64,000 bases of DNA, from the NCBI RefSeq assembly GCF_017948245.1, contig NZ_CP072865.1, positions 1,947,501 through 2,011,500 of the forward strand, read 5' to 3'. The notes under the pieces are model-generated. The model was not told where the DNA came from, did not search any database, and saw nothing but the letters and a program-made list of their open reading frames with translations. Of the stretch, positions 11,319 through 23,103 are shown in pieces; position 1 is the first letter of the stretch; each line of letters starts with the position of its first letter. This DNA is from Rhizobium sp. NLR16a (lineage in GTDB: Bacteria > Pseudomonadota > Alphaproteobacteria > Rhizobiales > Rhizobiaceae). The translations under genes and the position numbers were made by a program.

Positions 11319-11333
11319 GAACACATATGGAAC
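11319..11333 (+). promoter_or_regulatory. LexA-binding SOS box upstream of lexA
   Basis: GAAC followed by 7 nt and a second GAAC (11319-11322 and 11330-11333). This is the reverse complement of GTTC-N7-GTTC, the alphaproteobacterial SOS operator. It lies 47 nt before the lexA start and implies autoregulation. Confidence 0.9.
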
Positions 11334-11379
11334 ATATAGTGTCTGTTCTGGATTTGTTTCAATCAGGGGTCTGACGTCG

Positions 11380-12099
11380 ATGCTCACGCGCAAACAACAG
11401 GAGCTTCTCCTTTTCATTCATGAGCGCATGAAGGAATCCGGCGTCCCTCCCTCCTTCGACGAAATGAAGGATGCCCTGGATCTCGCCTCGAAATCCGGCA
11501 TTCACCGCCTGATCACGGCGCTCGAGGAGCGCGGCTTCATTCGCCGCCTACCGAATCGCGCCCGGGCGCTTGAAGTGATCAAGCTTCCGGAGGCCTATAA
11601 CCCCAGCCTGCAACAGCGCCGCGGTTTTTCGCCGAGCGTCATCGAGGGCAGCCTCGGCAAACCCCAGCCGGTCGCCGCCCCCGCTGCCGCAAAGCCGGTC
11701 GCCGACAACGGCAACTCTGTCTCCGTGCCGGTCATGGGAAGAATCGCCGCCGGCGTTCCGATCTCGGCGATCCAGAACAACACGCATGACATCGTCATTC
11801 CCGCGGACATGCTTGGCTCCGGTGAGCACTACGCGCTGGAGGTCAAGGGCGATTCGATGATCGACGCCGGCATCTTCGACGGCGACACCGTGATCATCCG
11901 CAACGGCAGCACCGCAAGTCCCGGCGACATCGTCGTTGCCCTCGTCGACGACGAGGAAGCAACGCTGAAACGCTTCCGCCGGAAGGGCGCCTCGATCGCG
12001 TTGGAAGCCGCCAACCCGGCTTACGAGACCCGGATTTTCGGGCCGGACCGCGTCAAGGTGCAGGGCAAGCTCGTCGGCCTCATTCGCCGTTATCACTGA
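11380..12099 (+). CDS. lexA: LexA repressor
   Basis: 239 residues. Winged-helix DNA-binding domain at 1-70 ([39 protein letters not shown]) and S24 autoprotease domain with cleavage site A124-G125 (RIAAGVP), catalytic S159 (GDSMIDAGI) and K197 (ATLKRF). RecA-stimulated self-cleavage relieves repression of SOS genes. The frame is open far upstream, but the ATG at 11380 matches the family start and follows the SOS box. The last 20 nt overlap the 3' end of convergent comEC. Confidence 0.97.
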   Translation: MLTRKQQELLLFIHERMKESGVPPSFDEMKDALDLASKSGIHRLITALEERGFIRRLPNRARALEVIKLPEAYNPSLQQRRGFSPSVIEGSLGKPQPVAAPAAAKPVADNGNSVSVPVMGRIAAGVPISAIQNNTHDIVIPADMLGSGEHYALEVKGDSMIDAGIFDGDTVIIRNGSTASPGDIVVALVDDEEATLKRFRRKGASIALEAANPAYETRIFGPDRVKVQGKLVGLIRRYH

Positions 12100-14512
12100 C
12101 AGCAGCCGGACCGGATTCGGTAAAACTGTCTTTGCGCCAATCATAGGCGCGATGGCGCATCCATGGCCGCGATAGCGCCTCGAATGCGGTTGCGACCTGC
12201 AGGCCGGCATCGGCGAAGCGCAATTCGACGGAACCGGTCCTGCGGAGCGTCTCGCCGGTGAAGAGCGTCCCGCCTGAACGGCAGCTGTTGAAACGCAGGC
12301 GGACCGAGGTCACGACGATATCGGCCGTATCGCAGGCCGGGCCGAGATAGGCGGCATTGTCGATGACGGTGACGATATGGCCATTGCCGAGTCGTGATGT
12401 GCACCACGCCTTCTTGACGCAGGAAAACCGGTTTGCTTCACCGCCTGCTGCGGCTGCCCGCATCGCTGCGCTCGCTTCGTTCTGCTGATCGCGGGAAAGC
12501 CTGACTCGGCGGTCTTCTCCTTCCGGCGGGATAGCCGGACCATCCAGCATCTTCGGTGGAACATGTGTCGGCAGGACCAGCGCTCGCTGCCACTGGTCGA
12601 AGATGAAATCCGGCGGGTTTTCACGGTTGGACGCGATTGCCTCAGCCGCAACGACCGCAACCAGACCACCATCCTCCGAAATCACCAGATCCGGCGGGCG
12701 GGGAGCCGGCAGCAGCAGTACGGTGAGTGTCGAGACGGCGATGATGGATGTGCCGACATGGCGCAGCCGGGTGCGCAGCAGCGTCAGCAGCAGAAAGCCT
12801 GCCACCGCCACTGCGAAATACCAGGCGGGCAAGCGGCCGATGCCGATATCGCCGCCCCAGCCGGACACCGTCTTGGCAACCGCAATCACCAGATCGAGGC
12901 CGAATCCGACCACCGTCCAGAGCGGAGCATCCAGCCCGAAGGGCATGAGCAGCATCGCCAGCAGCCCGGCCGGCATGACGATGAAGGAGATGATCGGCAT
13001 CGTCGCAAGGTTTGCCGGCAGGCCGTAAGCCGTCAGGCGATGAAAATGCTCGATCGAAAACAGGGCGGTGGAAAAACCGCCGATCAGCGAGGTCAGGAAG
13101 ACGCCGCCGAAGAAACCGGCGACGACAACCACCGGCCTGATGATCGGCAATTTCAGGAAAGCGTTTTCACGGACACGCCTGTCCTTCCACAGCTGATAGC
13201 CCGATACCAAAGCCAATGTCGCGGCAAAGGACATCTGAAAGCTCGGTCCCAATACTTCCGAAGGTGAAATGGCGATGATGATGAGCGCAGAGAGAACGAC
13301 ATTGCGCAGGCTGATCGACGGCCGATCGAAGAAGACGGCAATCAGCATGATGGTCATCATGATAAAAGCGCGCTCGGCCGAAACCCCGAAACCGGAGATC
13401 AGGTAATAGGCGGTGACGGCCATGAGCGCACCGGCGGCGGCGATCTTCTTTGTCGGATAGGCTTGGGCGACGCCGGGAAAGAGGCAGAGCAGCATGCGGA
13501 AGCCGACGAAGAAGATGCCGGCCGACAGCGCCATGTTGAGGCCCGAGATCGCGACGATATGGGCAAGGCCGGACTGGCGCAGCGCCTCCGTCGTCGTCTT
13601 CGAGATGGCGCGCCGTTCATCCGTCACCAGAGCAGCGGCAAAAGCGCCGGTATCGCCGGGCAGGATCGATCTTATGCGGTCGCCGATGCTGCTGCGCAGC
13701 CGGTAGAGCCATTCGAGCAGAGCGTCCGACGTCGAGCTGGCCGCCTGCGGGCCTGCCTCCAAGTCGAGTTTCTCCGGCGCACCATAGAAGAAACCGTTGG
13801 CACCGATGCCGTCGAAATAGGCACCGAAGGAGAAGTCGTTGAGCCCGGGAAGTGCGGGGCCCGCCGGCGGTGTCAGCCGTGCCTTGCCGGTGATGATGTC
13901 GCCGATTTCGAAAGGCGCATCGGCGCCCCGGACGATCGCGGTGATGCGTCTCGGCGGCCGTTTCAGCTCCGGAGCCTCGGTGCCGGTGACGGCAAGAATG
14001 TAGCGCCAGCGCCCGCGGCCGTCCCCTTCCCGCCGTTCGACACGGCCGGTCACGGTCGTCGTCACGGATGAATCGAGGATCACCGTCGAAGCCCGCCAGC
14101 TCTCAAACTGAGCCGAGAGCATGCCGCCGGCGAAAAGTGCCAGCGCCATCAAACTTGCGCGCAAGGCCGGCCGGCTGGGACCGGTGAGGAAAACCGCGGC
14201 CGCCGACACCAGCAAGCAGAGCAGCGATGGAACGAGGGGCAAATCCGATGCCGCAAGAAACCAGAAGGCCGAGCCGGCTCCGAGGAAGACCGGCGAGAAC
14301 AGCAGCATTCGGCCATGATCGGCCTCTTCGCCCAGCATGCAGGCTCCGGCAGGCAGCGATTGCCGGGCGGCGGCCAGCAGCCGATGACGCAACGGGGTCT
14401 GCGACTGCGTCCTTACCGATTGAGTCACCACCGCAGGCGCAGGAAAATTCGGCGGATCGGCAAGGCCGGCGCCCACTTGCGGCCGCAATTCGGCTGTCGT
14501 CTGTTCCTGCAT
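12080..14512 (-). CDS. comEC: ComEC/Rec2-family membrane protein
   Basis: About 810 residues from [14 protein letters not shown]. An N-terminal hydrophobic cluster and DUF4131-type soluble domain (about 60-250) precede the Competence permease domain ([20 protein letters not shown], then several transmembrane helices to about residue 600). The soluble C-terminus lacks an obvious HxHxDH metallo-hydrolase motif. ComEC imports single-stranded DNA in transformable bacteria; whether this one does so is unknown. An in-frame TTG at 14614 would add 34 basic, Arg/Cys-rich residues and is less likely. The 3' end overlaps lexA by 20 nt. Confidence 0.88.
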   Translation of the reverse strand: MQEQTTAELRPQVGAGLADPPNFPAPAVVTQSVRTQSQTPLRHRLLAAARQSLPAGACMLGEEADHGRMLLFSPVFLGAGSAFWFLAASDLPLVPSLLCLLVSAAAVFLTGPSRPALRASLMALALFAGGMLSAQFESWRASTVILDSSVTTTVTGRVERREGDGRGRWRYILAVTGTEAPELKRPPRRITAIVRGADAPFEIGDIITGKARLTPPAGPALPGLNDFSFGAYFDGIGANGFFYGAPEKLDLEAGPQAASSTSDALLEWLYRLRSSIGDRIRSILPGDTGAFAAALVTDERRAISKTTTEALRQSGLAHIVAISGLNMALSAGIFFVGFRMLLCLFPGVAQAYPTKKIAAAGALMAVTAYYLISGFGVSAERAFIMMTIMLIAVFFDRPSISLRNVVLSALIIIAISPSEVLGPSFQMSFAATLALVSGYQLWKDRRVRENAFLKLPIIRPVVVVAGFFGGVFLTSLIGGFSTALFSIEHFHRLTAYGLPANLATMPIISFIVMPAGLLAMLLMPFGLDAPLWTVVGFGLDLVIAVAKTVSGWGGDIGIGRLPAWYFAVAVAGFLLLTLLRTRLRHVGTSIIAVSTLTVLLLPAPRPPDLVISEDGGLVAVVAAEAIASNRENPPDFIFDQWQRALVLPTHVPPKMLDGPAIPPEGEDRRVRLSRDQQNEASAAMRAAAAGGEANRFSCVKKAWCTSRLGNGHIVTVIDNAAYLGPACDTADIVVTSVRLRFNSCRSGGTLFTGETLRRTGSVELRFADAGLQVATAFEALSRPWMRHRAYDWRKDSFTESGPAAVSDNGE

Positions 14513-14711
14513 GCGCCGCCCAAAATGACCCCCGCGAAGTCGCCAGAATGCAACCTTCACGCAAATCCGGCAAGAATAATCGGTTGAAATACGAAGGAAA
14601 AACCAAAGAAGCAAAAGGCAAGTCGAATCATCGGCTTCCGTTATGCGTGCGGCTCATCGCTGCGGTGCCTAAAAGGTGATGCCGCAATGCACAAAATGCC
14701 ATCACGGTAAC

Positions 14712-14738
14712 TTGGCATTAGCGTCACGATCATATAGC
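14712..14738 (+). promoter_or_regulatory. Candidate gltA promoter
   Basis: TTGGCA at 14712 with TATAGC at 14733 (15-nt spacer), about 65 nt before the gltA ATG. The spacing is short of ideal and the call rests on eye inspection only. Confidence 0.3.
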
Positions 14739-14803
14739 TATCGGAAAGGACGCTTAACCCCTATGGCGCTTTTGTGGCGCCACCGACATTTCGGAGGATC
14801 AGC

Positions 14804-16093
14804 ATGACGGATCAAAGCGCTACAATAAAAATCGGTGACAAATCAGTCGACCTCGCCGTTAAAAGCGGCACGATCGGCCCGAGCGTCATCGACATCGGTG
14901 CCCTCTACAAGAACACCGCTTCCTTCACTTACGATCCGGGCTTCACCTCGACCGCATCCTGTGAATCCAAAATCACCTATATCGACGGTGACGAAGGTGT
15001 GCTGCTGCACCGCGGCTATCCAATCGAGCAGCTTGCCGAGCACGGCGACTTCCTCGAGGTCTGCTACCTCCTGCTCTACGGCGAACTGCCGACGGCCGCG
15101 CAGAAGAAGGACTTCGACTATCGCGTCACGCACCACACGATGGTGCATGAGCAGATGAGCCGCTTCTTCACCGGCTTCCGCCGTGATGCGCATCCGATGG
15201 CTGTGATGTGCGGCTGTGTCGGCGCCCTGTCGGCCTTCTATCACGACTCCACAGACATCACCGATCCGCACCAGCGCATGGTCGCCAGCCTGCGCATGAT
15301 CGCCAAGATGCCGACGCTTGCCGCCATGGCCTACAAGTATCATATCGGCCAGCCCTTCGTTTACCCGAAGAACGACCTCGACTATGCGTCGAACTTCCTG
15401 CGCATGTGCTTTGCCGTCCCCTGCGAGGAATATGTGGTCAATCCGGTGCTTGCCCGCGCCATGGACCGCATCTTCATCCTGCATGCCGATCACGAGCAGA
15501 ACGCTTCGACCTCGACCGTCCGTCTCGCCGGTTCGTCGGGCGCCAATCCGTTCGCCTGCATCGCTGCCGGCATCGCCTGCCTCTGGGGCCCCGCCCATGG
15601 CGGCGCCAACGAAGCGGCTCTCAACATGCTGACAGAAATCGGCACCGTTGACCGCATTCCGGAATATGTCGCCCGCGCCAAGGACAAGAACGATCCGTTC
15701 CGGCTGATGGGCTTCGGCCACCGCGTCTATAAGAACTACGATCCGCGCGCCAAGATCATGCAGAAGACGACGCATGAAGTGCTTGGCGAACTCGGCATCA
15801 AGGACGATCCGTTGCTGGAAGTTGCGATGGAGCTGGAGCGCATTGCGCTCACCGACGAATATTTCATCGAGAAGAAGCTCTATCCCAATATCGACTTCTA
15901 TTCCGGCATCACGCTGAAGGCGCTGGGCTTCCCCACCACCATGTTCACCGTGCTCTTCGCGCTTGCCCGCACCGTCGGCTGGATCGCCCAGTGGAACGAG
16001 ATGATCGAGGATCCGGAACAGCGCATCGGCCGTCCGCGCCAGCTCTATGTCGGCGAACCGAAGCGCGACTACATCCCGGTTTCGAAGCGCTGA
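14804..16093 (+). CDS. gltA: Citrate synthase, type II
   Basis: 429 residues, full length, from [19 protein letters not shown]. It condenses oxaloacetate and acetyl-CoA. Conserved active-site segments are visible: [12 protein letters not shown], the [10 protein letters not shown] loop and [14 protein letters not shown]. The ATG at 14804 is chosen over an upstream in-frame codon because GGAGG lies 7 nt before it. Together with pdh it forms the entry to the TCA cycle. Confidence 0.98.
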   Translation: MTDQSATIKIGDKSVDLAVKSGTIGPSVIDIGALYKNTASFTYDPGFTSTASCESKITYIDGDEGVLLHRGYPIEQLAEHGDFLEVCYLLLYGELPTAAQKKDFDYRVTHHTMVHEQMSRFFTGFRRDAHPMAVMCGCVGALSAFYHDSTDITDPHQRMVASLRMIAKMPTLAAMAYKYHIGQPFVYPKNDLDYASNFLRMCFAVPCEEYVVNPVLARAMDRIFILHADHEQNASTSTVRLAGSSGANPFACIAAGIACLWGPAHGGANEAALNMLTEIGTVDRIPEYVARAKDKNDPFRLMGFGHRVYKNYDPRAKIMQKTTHEVLGELGIKDDPLLEVAMELERIALTDEYFIEKKLYPNIDFYSGITLKALGFPTTMFTVLFALARTVGWIAQWNEMIEDPEQRIGRPRQLYVGEPKRDYIPVSKR

Positions 16094-16112
16094 TCGCTTC
16101 AGAGCTCAAAAG

Positions 16113-16142
16113 AAACCCGGTCAGGAATGGCCGGGTTTTTTC
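16113..16142 (+). terminator. gltA intrinsic terminator
   Basis: Stem AAACCCGG / CCGGGTTT (16113-16120 and 16131-16138) followed by further T. The loop contains the stop codon of convergent lpxB, so the hairpin may also act on transcripts from the other side. Confidence 0.8.
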
Positions 16143-17290
16143 TTGTTCAAAACGTCGAGAAGGATTTCGGCGGCCTGTTCGCCGGGCGGCTTTTCCGTCT
16201 GCATGCGCTGCCAGATGAGCTCGTAGCCTTCCTTCATCGCCTTAAGCTGATAGGTGTCGGCCGACAGCCTTTCCATCCAGCGCGCAAGGCTTGCACCGCG
16301 AACGACATCGTTCAGATATTCCGGCACGACCGGGTAATCGGCGATCAGGTTCGGCAGCGCACCGGTCCAGGTCTTGATGCCCGATGTCAGCATGCGCATG
16401 ATCCAGTCGACCTTGTAGGCGGAGACGACGGGAACGTCGGCAAGGGCGAGTTCGAGAATAACGGTTCCGGACGCCGCCATGGCCGCATCGGCCTCGGCAA
16501 AGGCCTTCCATTTTGCTTGCGCGCCGACGACGATTTCCGGCTTTACCGCCCACGCCGCCGTGATTTCGCGGACAAGCGCTTGCCTGTGCGTCACCGTCGG
16601 CAGAATGAAGCGTGTCGGCCCATTGCGGGCGACGAGTTCATTCGCGGCGATCTCGAAGTAAGGCAGAAGCTTCTGGATCTCGGAGGAGCGCGAGCCGGGA
16701 AGAAGCAGGATCGGACCGTTACCTGGCTGCCTTCCCAGGCGCAGGCGACGTGTCTCCAGCAGCGCTGGGTCGGCGACCAGACGATGCCCGACGTAGGTCG
16801 TCGCCGGCCCATTGAGGCGCTGCATGGCTGCCGGTTCAAAGGGCAGGACGGCAAGCACGTGATCGACATAGGCGAGCATGCGCGTGGCGCGATATTCCTT
16901 CCAGGCCCAGACGCTCGGACAGACGTAATTGACGACCGGCAGATCGGGCAACGCGGTGCGCACGCGCTTGGCGACGCGATGGGTGAAATCGGGACTGTCG
17001 ATGATGACAAGGATATCCGGCTTTGCGGCGACGATCTCAGCCGTGGTTTGACGGATCAGGCCAAACAGCCTTGGCAGCCGGCTCAGCACCTGGGTGATGC
17101 CCATGATCGACAGCTCGGAAAAATCGAACAGGGATTTCAACCCCTCCGCCTGCAGCCCCTCGCCGCCAACGCCGACAAGCTCCACCGGCCCGCTGTAAAT
17201 CCGCTTCAGCGCCGCGATGAGATCGGCGCCAAGCAGATCGCCCGACACTTCCCCGGCAATGACGGCGATCTTCAGCGGCGCTCCGTTCAT
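16121..17290 (-). CDS. lpxB: Lipid-A-disaccharide synthase
   Basis: 389 residues. Glycosyltransferase that joins UDP-2,3-diacylglucosamine and lipid X into the tetraacyl disaccharide. Family motifs: IAVIAGEVSGDLLGADLI at the start, NYVCPSVWAWKEYR in the middle, LLPGSRSSEIQ, and the C-terminal ALADVPVVSAYKVDWI. The start at 17290 is chosen because it overlaps the lpxI stop as ATGA; a second in-frame ATG lies 12 nt further upstream. Confidence 0.96.
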   Translation of the reverse strand: MNGAPLKIAVIAGEVSGDLLGADLIAALKRIYSGPVELVGVGGEGLQAEGLKSLFDFSELSIMGITQVLSRLPRLFGLIRQTTAEIVAAKPDILVIIDSPDFTHRVAKRVRTALPDLPVVNYVCPSVWAWKEYRATRMLAYVDHVLAVLPFEPAAMQRLNGPATTYVGHRLVADPALLETRRLRLGRQPGNGPILLLPGSRSSEIQKLLPYFEIAANELVARNGPTRFILPTVTHRQALVREITAAWAVKPEIVVGAQAKWKAFAEADAAMAASGTVILELALADVPVVSAYKVDWIMRMLTSGIKTWTGALPNLIADYPVVPEYLNDVVRGASLARWMERLSADTYQLKAMKEGYELIWQRMQTEKPPGEQAAEILLDVLNKKKPGHS

Positions 17291-18168
17291 TCGAGCCCCC
17301 ATGCCGGCAGACCACGATCGATGCCGCAGACGAACAACCCAGCCTCGTCGGCGGCGCTGATGACCGCGGTCCGATCAAGCACCAGCGAGCGACCGGCCTC
17401 GATTGCGATGCCGGCAAGGCCGGCTTTCGCAGCGTTCAGGATTGTGGCAACGCCGATCGCCGGCAGGTCAGCGCGAATGTCCTGTTGCGGCTTGCAGAGC
17501 TTGACGAGCACGCCGCGGCGGCGCGGCGAAATCCGTCCGGCGGTCCTGAGGCCGGCAACACGGTCCAGCATCTCATCTGTGCCCTCAAGTCCTTCCAGCG
17601 CGACAACGCGCCCGCCGATGCTGACTGCACCCTGCCCGACATCCAGCCGGCCAAGCGTCTCGGCGGCATCGGCGGCTCGGCTGATATCTCGCCGGTCTTC
17701 CTCGCCGGGGGCGGCGGCACCAAGCGGGCCAACGGAAGCGAGCAGGTCGGGGGCGATCTCGTGGGCGCCGACGACCCGCCGCCCGTTCCCCTCGATCAAC
17801 CGGATCACCATCTGCAGAACCGTATCGTCGCCGCCTGAGAGCAATGTGCGAATGGCGGCCGGGACCTTCATCAGAATGCGCAACGTCGGGCGCACCTCGC
17901 GCCATTCCGGCCGGCGGCGCACACTTCCCGACATCACCACACGTCCGACGCCATATCGGTTGAAGAGGCCCTCAAGGGCGGCGAAATCGCCGATGCCGAT
18001 AACGGCGTGATCATAGCCTTCCCAACGTGGATCACTTTCGTCCTTCAGCGCGACGATAACGGGATTTTCGCCAGCCGCGCGCGCGGCTTCGGCGACATAG
18101 CAAGGCAGAAGGCCACCGCCGGCGATGATCGCCAACCGGCCCGCAGCGGTGTCGCCTGTTAAAGCCAC
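17287..18168 (-). CDS. lpxI: UDP-2,3-diacylglucosamine pyrophosphatase, LpxI type
   Basis: 293 residues of the former DUF1009 family. Residues 1-130 contain GRLAIIAGGGLLPCYVAEAA and the segment YGVGRVVMSGSVRRRPEW; the C-terminal domain has GTDEMLDRVAGLR and KLCKPQQDIRADLPAIGVATI. LpxI hydrolyses UDP-diacylglucosamine to lipid X and replaces LpxH in most alphaproteobacteria. Its place between lpxA and lpxB matches the pathway order. Confidence 0.95.
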   Translation of the reverse strand: MALTGDTAAGRLAIIAGGGLLPCYVAEAARAAGENPVIVALKDESDPRWEGYDHAVIGIGDFAALEGLFNRYGVGRVVMSGSVRRRPEWREVRPTLRILMKVPAAIRTLLSGGDDTVLQMVIRLIEGNGRRVVGAHEIAPDLLASVGPLGAAAPGEEDRRDISRAADAAETLGRLDVGQGAVSIGGRVVALEGLEGTDEMLDRVAGLRTAGRISPRRRGVLVKLCKPQQDIRADLPAIGVATILNAAKAGLAGIAIEAGRSLVLDRTAVISAADEAGLFVCGIDRGLPAWGLE

Positions 18169-18171
18169 GGA

Positions 18172-18990
18172 CTAGCCCTTCTGCCCCCGGGTCGGCGAGG
18201 ACAGTGCGCGGTCGCTGTCGGCTGCAATGAAGTCGAGGATCTGCACCACCTGCTCGCAATCGGCATATTCCTCACGGATCGCGGCGGCGTTTTCGCGCAC
18301 GGAGCCCGTTCCTTCGAAGATCGCCTTGTAGGCGCGGCGCACCCGGTGGATGACGGCGCGGTCGATGCCGGCCCGCGTCATGCCGACGACGTTGAGGCCG
18401 CCCAGCAGACCCGGATTACCGTTCAGCATGCCATAGGGAATGACATCGTAACTCACCGCCGACAGGCCGCCGACGAAGGCGTGGCGGCCGACGCGGGTGA
18501 ACTGGTGAACAGCCGAGCCGCCGCCCAGGATAACGCGATCCTCGATGACGACATGGCCGGCGAGCATGACGTTGTTCGACATGATCACATGGTTGCCGAC
18601 CCGGCAGTCGTGCGCGACGTGGGAATTGGCAAGGAAAAGGTTGTTGTCGCCAACGATCGTCTGGCCGCCGAAATCGGCCGTGCCGGTGTTCATCGTCACA
18701 CCTTCGCGGATCGTGCAATTGGCGCCGACCGTCAGCGTCGTTTCCTCGCCGCCGTGGTGCACGCTCTGCGGATCACCGCCGACCACGGCCATCGGAAAGA
18801 TGCGCGTGCCTTTGCCGATCACGGTGCGGCCGTTGACGACCGCATGCGCCAGGAGCTCGACATTCGCATGCAGGACAACATGCGGCCCGACATGGCAGAA
18901 AGGACCGATTTTGACGCCCTCGCCGATGGTAGCTCCGTCTTCGACGACAGCCATCGGATGGATACGGGCGCTCTCGGCGATATTGCTCAT
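18172..18990 (-). CDS. lpxA: UDP-N-acetylglucosamine acyltransferase
   Basis: 272 residues. First acylation step of lipid A. Left-handed beta-helix of hexapeptide repeats ([20 protein letters not shown] onward) to about residue 190, with catalytic-region [14 protein letters not shown], then a helical C-terminal domain ([20 protein letters not shown]). It overlaps fabZ by 4 nt and is separated from lpxI by 3 nt. Confidence 0.97.
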   Translation of the reverse strand: MSNIAESARIHPMAVVEDGATIGEGVKIGPFCHVGPHVVLHANVELLAHAVVNGRTVIGKGTRIFPMAVVGGDPQSVHHGGEETTLTVGANCTIREGVTMNTGTADFGGQTIVGDNNLFLANSHVAHDCRVGNHVIMSNNVMLAGHVVIEDRVILGGGSAVHQFTRVGRHAFVGGLSAVSYDVIPYGMLNGNPGLLGGLNVVGMTRAGIDRAVIHRVRRAYKAIFEGTGSVRENAAAIREEYADCEQVVQILDFIAADSDRALSSPTRGQKG

Positions 18991-19454
18991 GCCTGATCCT
19001 TACGAACGATCATCGCGCCGATATCGGCTTCGGCGACAAGTGCGCCGTCGACCTTGGCGTCGCAATGGAATTTCCAGATATTGCCACGCTGCTTGTGCTT
19101 CTTCACGTGGAATTCGACGCGGTCGCCGGGCACGACCGGCTTGCGGAAGCGCGCATTCTCGATGGTCATGAAGTAGACGAGGTTGCCGGTCTGCCCTTCC
19201 TTCTTGGCGCAGATGGCGCCCGCCGTCTGCGCCATGCCCTCGATCAGCAAAACCCCGGGCATGATCGGCGCTTCGGGAAAATGGCCGGTGAAATGCGGCT
19301 CGTTCACCGTGACGTTCTTGATGCCGATCGCCGCGTTGTCGCCGTCGATCTCGATGATCTTGTCGACCATGAGAAACGGATAGCGATGCGGCAGCAGCTT
19401 CATGATTTCGGAAATATCAGCCGAAGAAAGCGTCGTCGTGGCTTCCTCAGTCAT
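18987..19454 (-). CDS. fabZ: 3-hydroxyacyl-ACP dehydratase
   Basis: 155 residues, hot-dog fold. It dehydrates 3-hydroxyacyl-ACP and so competes with LpxA/LpxD for hydroxyacyl-ACP. The signature [13 protein letters not shown], the catalytic-histidine segment [20 protein letters not shown] and the C-terminal [13 protein letters not shown] are all visible. It overlaps lpxD by 8 nt and lpxA by 4 nt, so the stretch is tightly coupled. Confidence 0.97.
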   Translation of the reverse strand: MTEEATTTLSSADISEIMKLLPHRYPFLMVDKIIEIDGDNAAIGIKNVTVNEPHFTGHFPEAPIMPGVLLIEGMAQTAGAICAKKEGQTGNLVYFMTIENARFRKPVVPGDRVEFHVKKHKQRGNIWKFHCDAKVDGALVAEADIGAMIVRKDQA

Positions 19455-20511
19455 CTTGCTTGCCTCCAGGGTTCCTCCCGCGCAACTTGGACTTCGACAC
19501 CTGTTGCGCGGCCTCTCTCAGATAGTCTTTTAACGGACGTGCAGGGACACCGCCATATTGTCCGCCGGCGGCAAGGTCGGTCATGATACCGCTTTTGGCA
19601 GCGATCTGCACGCCGTCACCGATCGTCACATGCCCCTTGATTCCCACCTGGCCGCCGATCTGCACGCCATTGCCGATCTTCGTGCTGCCGGCGATGCCGA
19701 CCTGCGAAACGATGGCGCAATGGCGGCCGATCTGGACGTTGTGGCCAATCTGGACCTGATTGTCGATTTTTGTCCCCTCGCCGATCACAGTGTCGTCCAT
19801 GGCGCCGCGGTCGACGGTGGTGTTGGCGCCGATCTCGACATTGTCCTGGATAATCACCCGGCCGATCTGAACGATCTTGATCATGCCGCGCGGCCCCGGT
19901 GCATAACCAAAACCATCCTGGCCGATCCGAACGCCATTGTGGAGGATGACGCCATTGCCGATCAGCGCGCAAAGAATGCTCGCTCCAGCCGCAATCGAAC
20001 AATCCCGGCCGATCTTGACATTCGGGCCAATGACGCTGTTCGCGCCGATGCGCGTTCCCGTCCCGATCTCGGCATGCGCACCAATCACGGCCAACGGTTC
20101 GACGATCACGCCCTTTTCAAGTTTGGCGCTCTGATCGATGATCGCGCTCGGAGCAATCTCGCTTTCACCCGAAAGAGCGACCGGACGCAATGCTGCGGGG
20201 TAGAACAAGCCTCCCGCCATTGCGAAGGCAGCATGCGGATTGGACGAAAAGATAACCGGAAGATGCGGAGGAACGAGATCGGCAAGCGCTTTGTCGCAGA
20301 TCACCGCCGAGGCCTCGCATGTCGCAAACTCCTCCCGGTTACGGCGCGACAGGATATAACAGACATCGCCAGCCCGCGCCCGGCTGATGGGGGCGACAGA
20401 CTTGACGATAACATCGGCATGATCGGAATTGGCGAGTTCTGCCCCAAGAAACTCTGCCAGCTCAGCGAGCCTCAGACCTTCATGGGGCAGAAAAAAACCG
20501 TTTTGCTCCAT
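19447..20511 (-). CDS. lpxD: UDP-3-O-(3-hydroxyacyl)glucosamine N-acyltransferase
   Basis: 354 residues. Third step of lipid A synthesis. N-terminal uridine-binding domain (about 1-110), then a long hexapeptide left-handed helix with [20 protein letters not shown] and the catalytic-histidine region [18 protein letters not shown]. The ATG at 20511 is preferred to an upstream TTG because GGAG sits 8 nt before it. bamA precedes it by 50 nt with no skp-like gene between. Confidence 0.96.
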   Translation of the reverse strand: MEQNGFFLPHEGLRLAELAEFLGAELANSDHADVIVKSVAPISRARAGDVCYILSRRNREEFATCEASAVICDKALADLVPPHLPVIFSSNPHAAFAMAGGLFYPAALRPVALSGESEIAPSAIIDQSAKLEKGVIVEPLAVIGAHAEIGTGTRIGANSVIGPNVKIGRDCSIAAGASILCALIGNGVILHNGVRIGQDGFGYAPGPRGMIKIVQIGRVIIQDNVEIGANTTVDRGAMDDTVIGEGTKIDNQVQIGHNVQIGRHCAIVSQVGIAGSTKIGNGVQIGGQVGIKGHVTIGDGVQIAAKSGIMTDLAAGGQYGGVPARPLKDYLREAAQQVSKSKLRGRNPGGKQDD

Positions 20512-20561
20512 CGGCAATGCTCCAGAACGGAATTGAGTCTTACAGTTCCGGACTGCCGATA

Positions 20562-22901
20562 TCAGAATTGGTTGTTGATGCCAAACTTGAAGTTCTGCGT
20601 CTTGTCGAAGTCTTCCTTGAGAACCGGGATTGCGTAATCCAGACGCAATGCACCGAAAGGAGACTGCCAGACGACGCCGACACCGACGGAAGCGCGCAGC
20701 GAGGCGTCTTCGCCCTCAATGCCGTCGCCCCTCAGGTCAACGTCGTTGCCGAACAACGTGCCGGCATCGGCGAAGACCGCGCCGCGCAGGTTGAAGTCGC
20801 GCGGGAAGCCCGGCATCGGGAACGTCGCTTCGGCCGATGCGGTGAAGTACGTTGTGCCGCCCAGCGGATCGTCGTTGTCACCCCTGACGCGTGGGCCGAT
20901 ACCCTTGTTCTCGAAACCGCGAATGTCGCCATTGGTCAGCGTGAACTGGTCGAAGACATTCAGGTGCTCACCGAAGCCGACGACATAACCCGCCGAGGCC
21001 GAAACCGAGCCGATGATATCGGCATCATCAGCAAGCAGGTGGTAGTAGCGGGCCTTGCCGTAGATCTTATAGAACTGCGAGTCGCCACCGAGGCCGGCAA
21101 TTTCCTGCGTCGCCGTCGCGTAGATGCCTTCGCGCGGCAGAACAGTGTCATCGAGCGTGTTGTAGGTCAGCGTCTGCGAGACGGAGGAACGTGTCCACGG
21201 GCTGTCCTCAACGAGGTGCTGATACGGAGCGGACAGATCGGAAAGATCGCTGTTGTCAGCGTCGTACTTCATCTGCTTGTAGTTATAGCGGAAAGTCGTC
21301 GCCAGATCTTCGGTGATCGGCGCCGTGACGCGCAGAACGACGCTGGTTTCCTGGTAGTCGTAATTGTCGTTGCTCGACGTTTCACTGTGGTTGACGTCGA
21401 AGCCCGCCGCCAGGCGGTAGCCGAGGAAATAGGGTTCGGTGAAGCTGACGCCGTAGGCGCGCGAGCCTTCCTGACCGCCGCCGGCCGAGATGCGGATGTA
21501 CTGACCGCGGCCAAGGAAGTTCTTTTCTTCGATCGATGCTTCGAGCAGCAGACCGTCGCCGCCGGCGGCATAACCCGCGCCGACACCGAACGAACCGGTC
21601 GACTGATCCTGCACGTCGACCACCACCACGACACGATCGGGGGAGCTGCCCGGCTGCGTGGAGATATTGACGGAAGAGAAGTAACCGAGCGCCTCCAGAC
21701 GACGCTTGGCCTTGGTGATCATCTGCTGATTGAAGGCGTCACCTTCGCTCATGTCAAATTCGCGGCGGATGACGTAGTCGCGCGTACGGCTGTTGCCGCG
21801 GATCTCGATGCGCTCCACATAGGCGCGCTCGCCCTGGTCGACGAGATATTCGACGCCGATCGTGTTGTTGTTGAGGTCGCGGTTACCGCGCGGTGTGACG
21901 CGCGCAAAGGGATAACCGGCCGACGCAACCTGATCAGAGATCGCTTCGATCGACTTCTGCACTTCCTTGGCGCTATAGACGTGACCTTCCTTCGTGCGCA
22001 CCAGCGGCAGCAGCTGATCGGAGCCAACACCTTCGACGGTCGACTGGACGGTCACCGGTCCGAAGTCGTAGCGCTGACCTTCCTCGATGTTGAAGGTGAG
22101 CGTGTATTTGTTGGTCGCCTCGTCGAAGCTGGCATCGGAAGAGACGATGCGCATGTCGGCATAGCCGCGATTGTAATAGAACTGGCGTAGCGCTTCCTCG
22201 TCGGCGTGAAGCTTGTCTTCGTTGTAGACGTCCTTGCGGGTCAGGAACGAAAGGAAGTTCGAACGCTTGGTATTGATGACGGCAGCCAGACGACCGGCGC
22301 TGTAGGCATTGTTGCCGACGAAATTGATCGAATCGATCTTGGTGCGATCGCCCTCGTTGATGACAAAGGCGAGATTGACGCGGCCCTCGCCGAGCGGCAC
22401 CACCTGCGTCGTCACTTCGACTTCGCTGCGGCCGGTGGCGGCATAGGCATCCTTGATCGCCTGGATGTCGGACTGGATCTGCGTGTCGCTGTAAGGACCG
22501 GCAGCATGCGTCTGGACGATCGTCGCGAGCTTGTCGTCCTTGATCTTGCGGTTGCCGTTGAAGACGACCTGATTGACGAGCTGGGCCTCCTGGACGTTGA
22601 CGACGAGCGTGCCGCCGGAAACCGAAATCTTCACATCGGAGAAGTAGCCCGTGCCGTAAAGCTGTTTGACCGAGTTATCGATATCAGTGTTCGAGAAACT
22701 CTTGCCCGGCGTGATGGTGAGGTTCGACCGGACAGCTTCCGCGCCGACGCGGCTTGCGCCACGCACATCGATGCGCTGGATGACCGCGGCCTCAGCGGCC
22801 GTAGCGGAAACGAACGTCAAAGCACCTGCGCCCGAAGCAACAACACTAGCAGACAGCGCAACCGCCGATACTGCGTTCAAAAACTTTGAACCAGCCTTCA
22901 T
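20562..22901 (-). CDS. bamA: Outer-membrane protein assembly factor BamA
   Basis: 779 residues. A signal peptide (about 1-38, ending ATAAEA) is followed by five POTRA domains (about 40-430) and a 16-strand Omp85 barrel ending in the outer-membrane signature FKFGINNQF with terminal phenylalanine. It inserts beta-barrel proteins. Position between rseP and lpxD is the classic envelope arrangement. The 202-nt gap upstream suggests an additional promoter. Confidence 0.97.
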   Translation of the reverse strand: MKAGSKFLNAVSAVALSASVVASGAGALTFVSATAAEAAVIQRIDVRGASRVGAEAVRSNLTITPGKSFSNTDIDNSVKQLYGTGYFSDVKISVSGGTLVVNVQEAQLVNQVVFNGNRKIKDDKLATIVQTHAAGPYSDTQIQSDIQAIKDAYAATGRSEVEVTTQVVPLGEGRVNLAFVINEGDRTKIDSINFVGNNAYSAGRLAAVINTKRSNFLSFLTRKDVYNEDKLHADEEALRQFYYNRGYADMRIVSSDASFDEATNKYTLTFNIEEGQRYDFGPVTVQSTVEGVGSDQLLPLVRTKEGHVYSAKEVQKSIEAISDQVASAGYPFARVTPRGNRDLNNNTIGVEYLVDQGERAYVERIEIRGNSRTRDYVIRREFDMSEGDAFNQQMITKAKRRLEALGYFSSVNISTQPGSSPDRVVVVVDVQDQSTGSFGVGAGYAAGGDGLLLEASIEEKNFLGRGQYIRISAGGGQEGSRAYGVSFTEPYFLGYRLAAGFDVNHSETSSNDNYDYQETSVVLRVTAPITEDLATTFRYNYKQMKYDADNSDLSDLSAPYQHLVEDSPWTRSSVSQTLTYNTLDDTVLPREGIYATATQEIAGLGGDSQFYKIYGKARYYHLLADDADIIGSVSASAGYVVGFGEHLNVFDQFTLTNGDIRGFENKGIGPRVRGDNDDPLGGTTYFTASAEATFPMPGFPRDFNLRGAVFADAGTLFGNDVDLRGDGIEGEDASLRASVGVGVVWQSPFGALRLDYAIPVLKEDFDKTQNFKFGINNQF

Positions 22902-23103
22902 TTCACCTATTACCTTTTTTCCCTCGTCCCCGTCCCCGGGAGAACCCGATTCCGGTCACGTGTGTCGTTTTACCCGCTTTTGACATACAAGCAAGGGAGG
23001 GCGTTAATTTCTGTTTACTTCATTTCCAAGCGTGACCCATTCGCCACTACAGCCTTGAAACATCGTAAATAAATAGTAATTCCCTTGCCTTACGCGTTTA
23101 CCC
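22902..23103. other. Intergenic region between rseP and bamA
   Basis: About 200 nt, markedly more AT-rich than the flanking genes, with no ORF of note. It probably contains a bamA promoter on the minus strand; I see no clear hairpin terminator for rseP. Confidence 0.4.

Noticed and set aside
14614..14803. A small gene between comEC and gltA
   Set aside because: No frame with a credible start; the stretch reads as promoter and leader.
20517..22190. 557-codon plus-strand frame opposite bamA
   Set aside because: Shadow of bamA; no start signal or recognisable domain.
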